Assembly: GCA_963920705.1 (NCBI GenBank)
Contig: OY987227.1
Location: 28,191,935-28,255,934 of the forward strand
DNA from: Odiellus spinosus
Taxonomy: Eukaryota > Arthropoda > Arachnida > Opiliones > Phalangiidae
DNA length: 64,000 bases
Direction of reading: 5' to 3'
Shown: one piece after another, positions 63,541 to 64,000 of the stretch
How positions within the stretch are numbered: the stretch's first letter is position 1
Layout of the letters: every line of letters starts with the position of its first letter
Position numbers and translations under genes: made by a program
The notes under the pieces: model-generated
Told to the model about the DNA's origin: nothing
Databases searched by the model: none
The model's input: the letters and a program-made list of their open reading frames with translations, nothing else

Positions 63541-63796
63541 AGATTCAACCCGAAAACACTATCGTAATTGGCGCGCGCTTTTTTGGCGGGAAAACTTGTC
63601 CGGGGATCTCTCGTGCGCGCGCGCGCGCTAAAATTCCCGGGGATTGCGATAGAAGGGACTCGAGGTGGGGTGATAAGCTGGAAAAGTGGCGCGTGTTTTT
63701 TGTCTCGTCATCGTCTTTGTTTTTGGCGGGAAAATGATTTTAAAGAACGGTTTAAGCTATCTTAAAAAGGCGGGAAACCAAAGTGGTTGAAATTGG
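63541..63796 (+). repeat. Direct repeat unit 2, E2F-like sites
   Basis: The second member of the tandem duplication, one kilobase downstream of the first. It holds GGCGGGAAAA sites near 63585, 63725 and 63769 and a (CG)n patch at 63614-63630. Where unit 1 has family E, this unit reads TTAA-GCTATC-TTAA, so either a small footprint or an independent change is present. Confidence 0.75.
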
Positions 63797-64000
63797 ATTC
63801 ATGGAGATTCTGTATTCTAAGCACTTTTAGCCATCCACTGTACTACACCATATGAAGCAGGCATTGAAATACAATTATTAAATTATATTGATATAATAAA
63901 TTAGCACCATACCTTTTAAAATTTTAAACAATCACGTGGCATTACGCAATATAGCGCTATCTTTTTTTTATGGGAGGTGATTTCCTCGCGAATGACTGAT
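63797..64000. other. Window end, no gene recognised
   Basis: It begins ATTCATGGAGATTCTGTATT, similar to an internal block of family D. The rest is A+T-rich. Confidence 0.4.

Overview
This is nuclear DNA of a multicellular animal. It is A+T-rich, with introns bounded by GT and AG, long gene-poor stretches and very many short non-autonomous transposons. CpG is not obviously depleted. Telomere-type (CCTAA)n runs sit inside one repeat family. Together these suggest an arthropod, but only weakly, because no conserved marker gene is present.

I find one convincing protein-coding gene, on the minus strand, reading from about 48.0 kb down to 36.77 kb. Three exons (47382-48012, 40775-41028, 36768-36947) are each bounded by good splice sites. 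Their phases match at both junctions (1/1 and 0/0), so they join into one open frame of about 331 codons ending in TAA. The predicted protein is Ser/Pro/Arg-rich. It carries a PPAY motif, a TQT motif of the kind bound by dynein light chain LC8, then a BH3-like motif (LRSLSDAF), then a short hydrophobic C-terminal segment. This order recalls the vertebrate BH3-only proteins BIM and BMF. The third exon and the joined gene are easy to miss, because two introns of 3.8 and 6.4 kb are full of repeats. The BH3 assignment is an inference from motifs and has not been tested by search or structure.

Everything else is repeats and unassigned intergenic sequence. From left to right: family A palindromic MITEs with 7-bp target duplications (1.6, 11.9, 17.9, 30.9 kb, and a truncated copy at 56.3 kb); TTAA-flanked families C, D and E (9.4, 12.4, 23.5, 24.3, 34.3, 60.1, 62.8 kb); a family B repeat with an internal (CCTAA)n run (10.5, 30.5 kb); a 17/18-bp minisatellite (27.0-27.7 kb); a CAGGGTTG-ended family (33.1 and 55.5 kb) whose second member carries an internal tandem expansion; a 132-bp hAT-like MITE inside the gene's second intron (40.4 kb); two tandem arrays in its first intron (41.5 and 42.8 kb); a long CT microsatellite (53.0 kb); a 556-bp hAT-like element nested in a GTCGAC-rich palindromic element that also holds a 20-bp tandem array (53.3-54.9 kb); a 40-bp, 22-unit array (57.2-58.1 kb); and a 220-bp tandem duplication rich in E2F-like sites (62.6 and 63.6 kb).

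No rRNA, convincing tRNA, CRISPR array or intact transposase gene was seen. Coordinates of repeat edges were counted by hand and may be off by a base or two where no target duplication fixes them.
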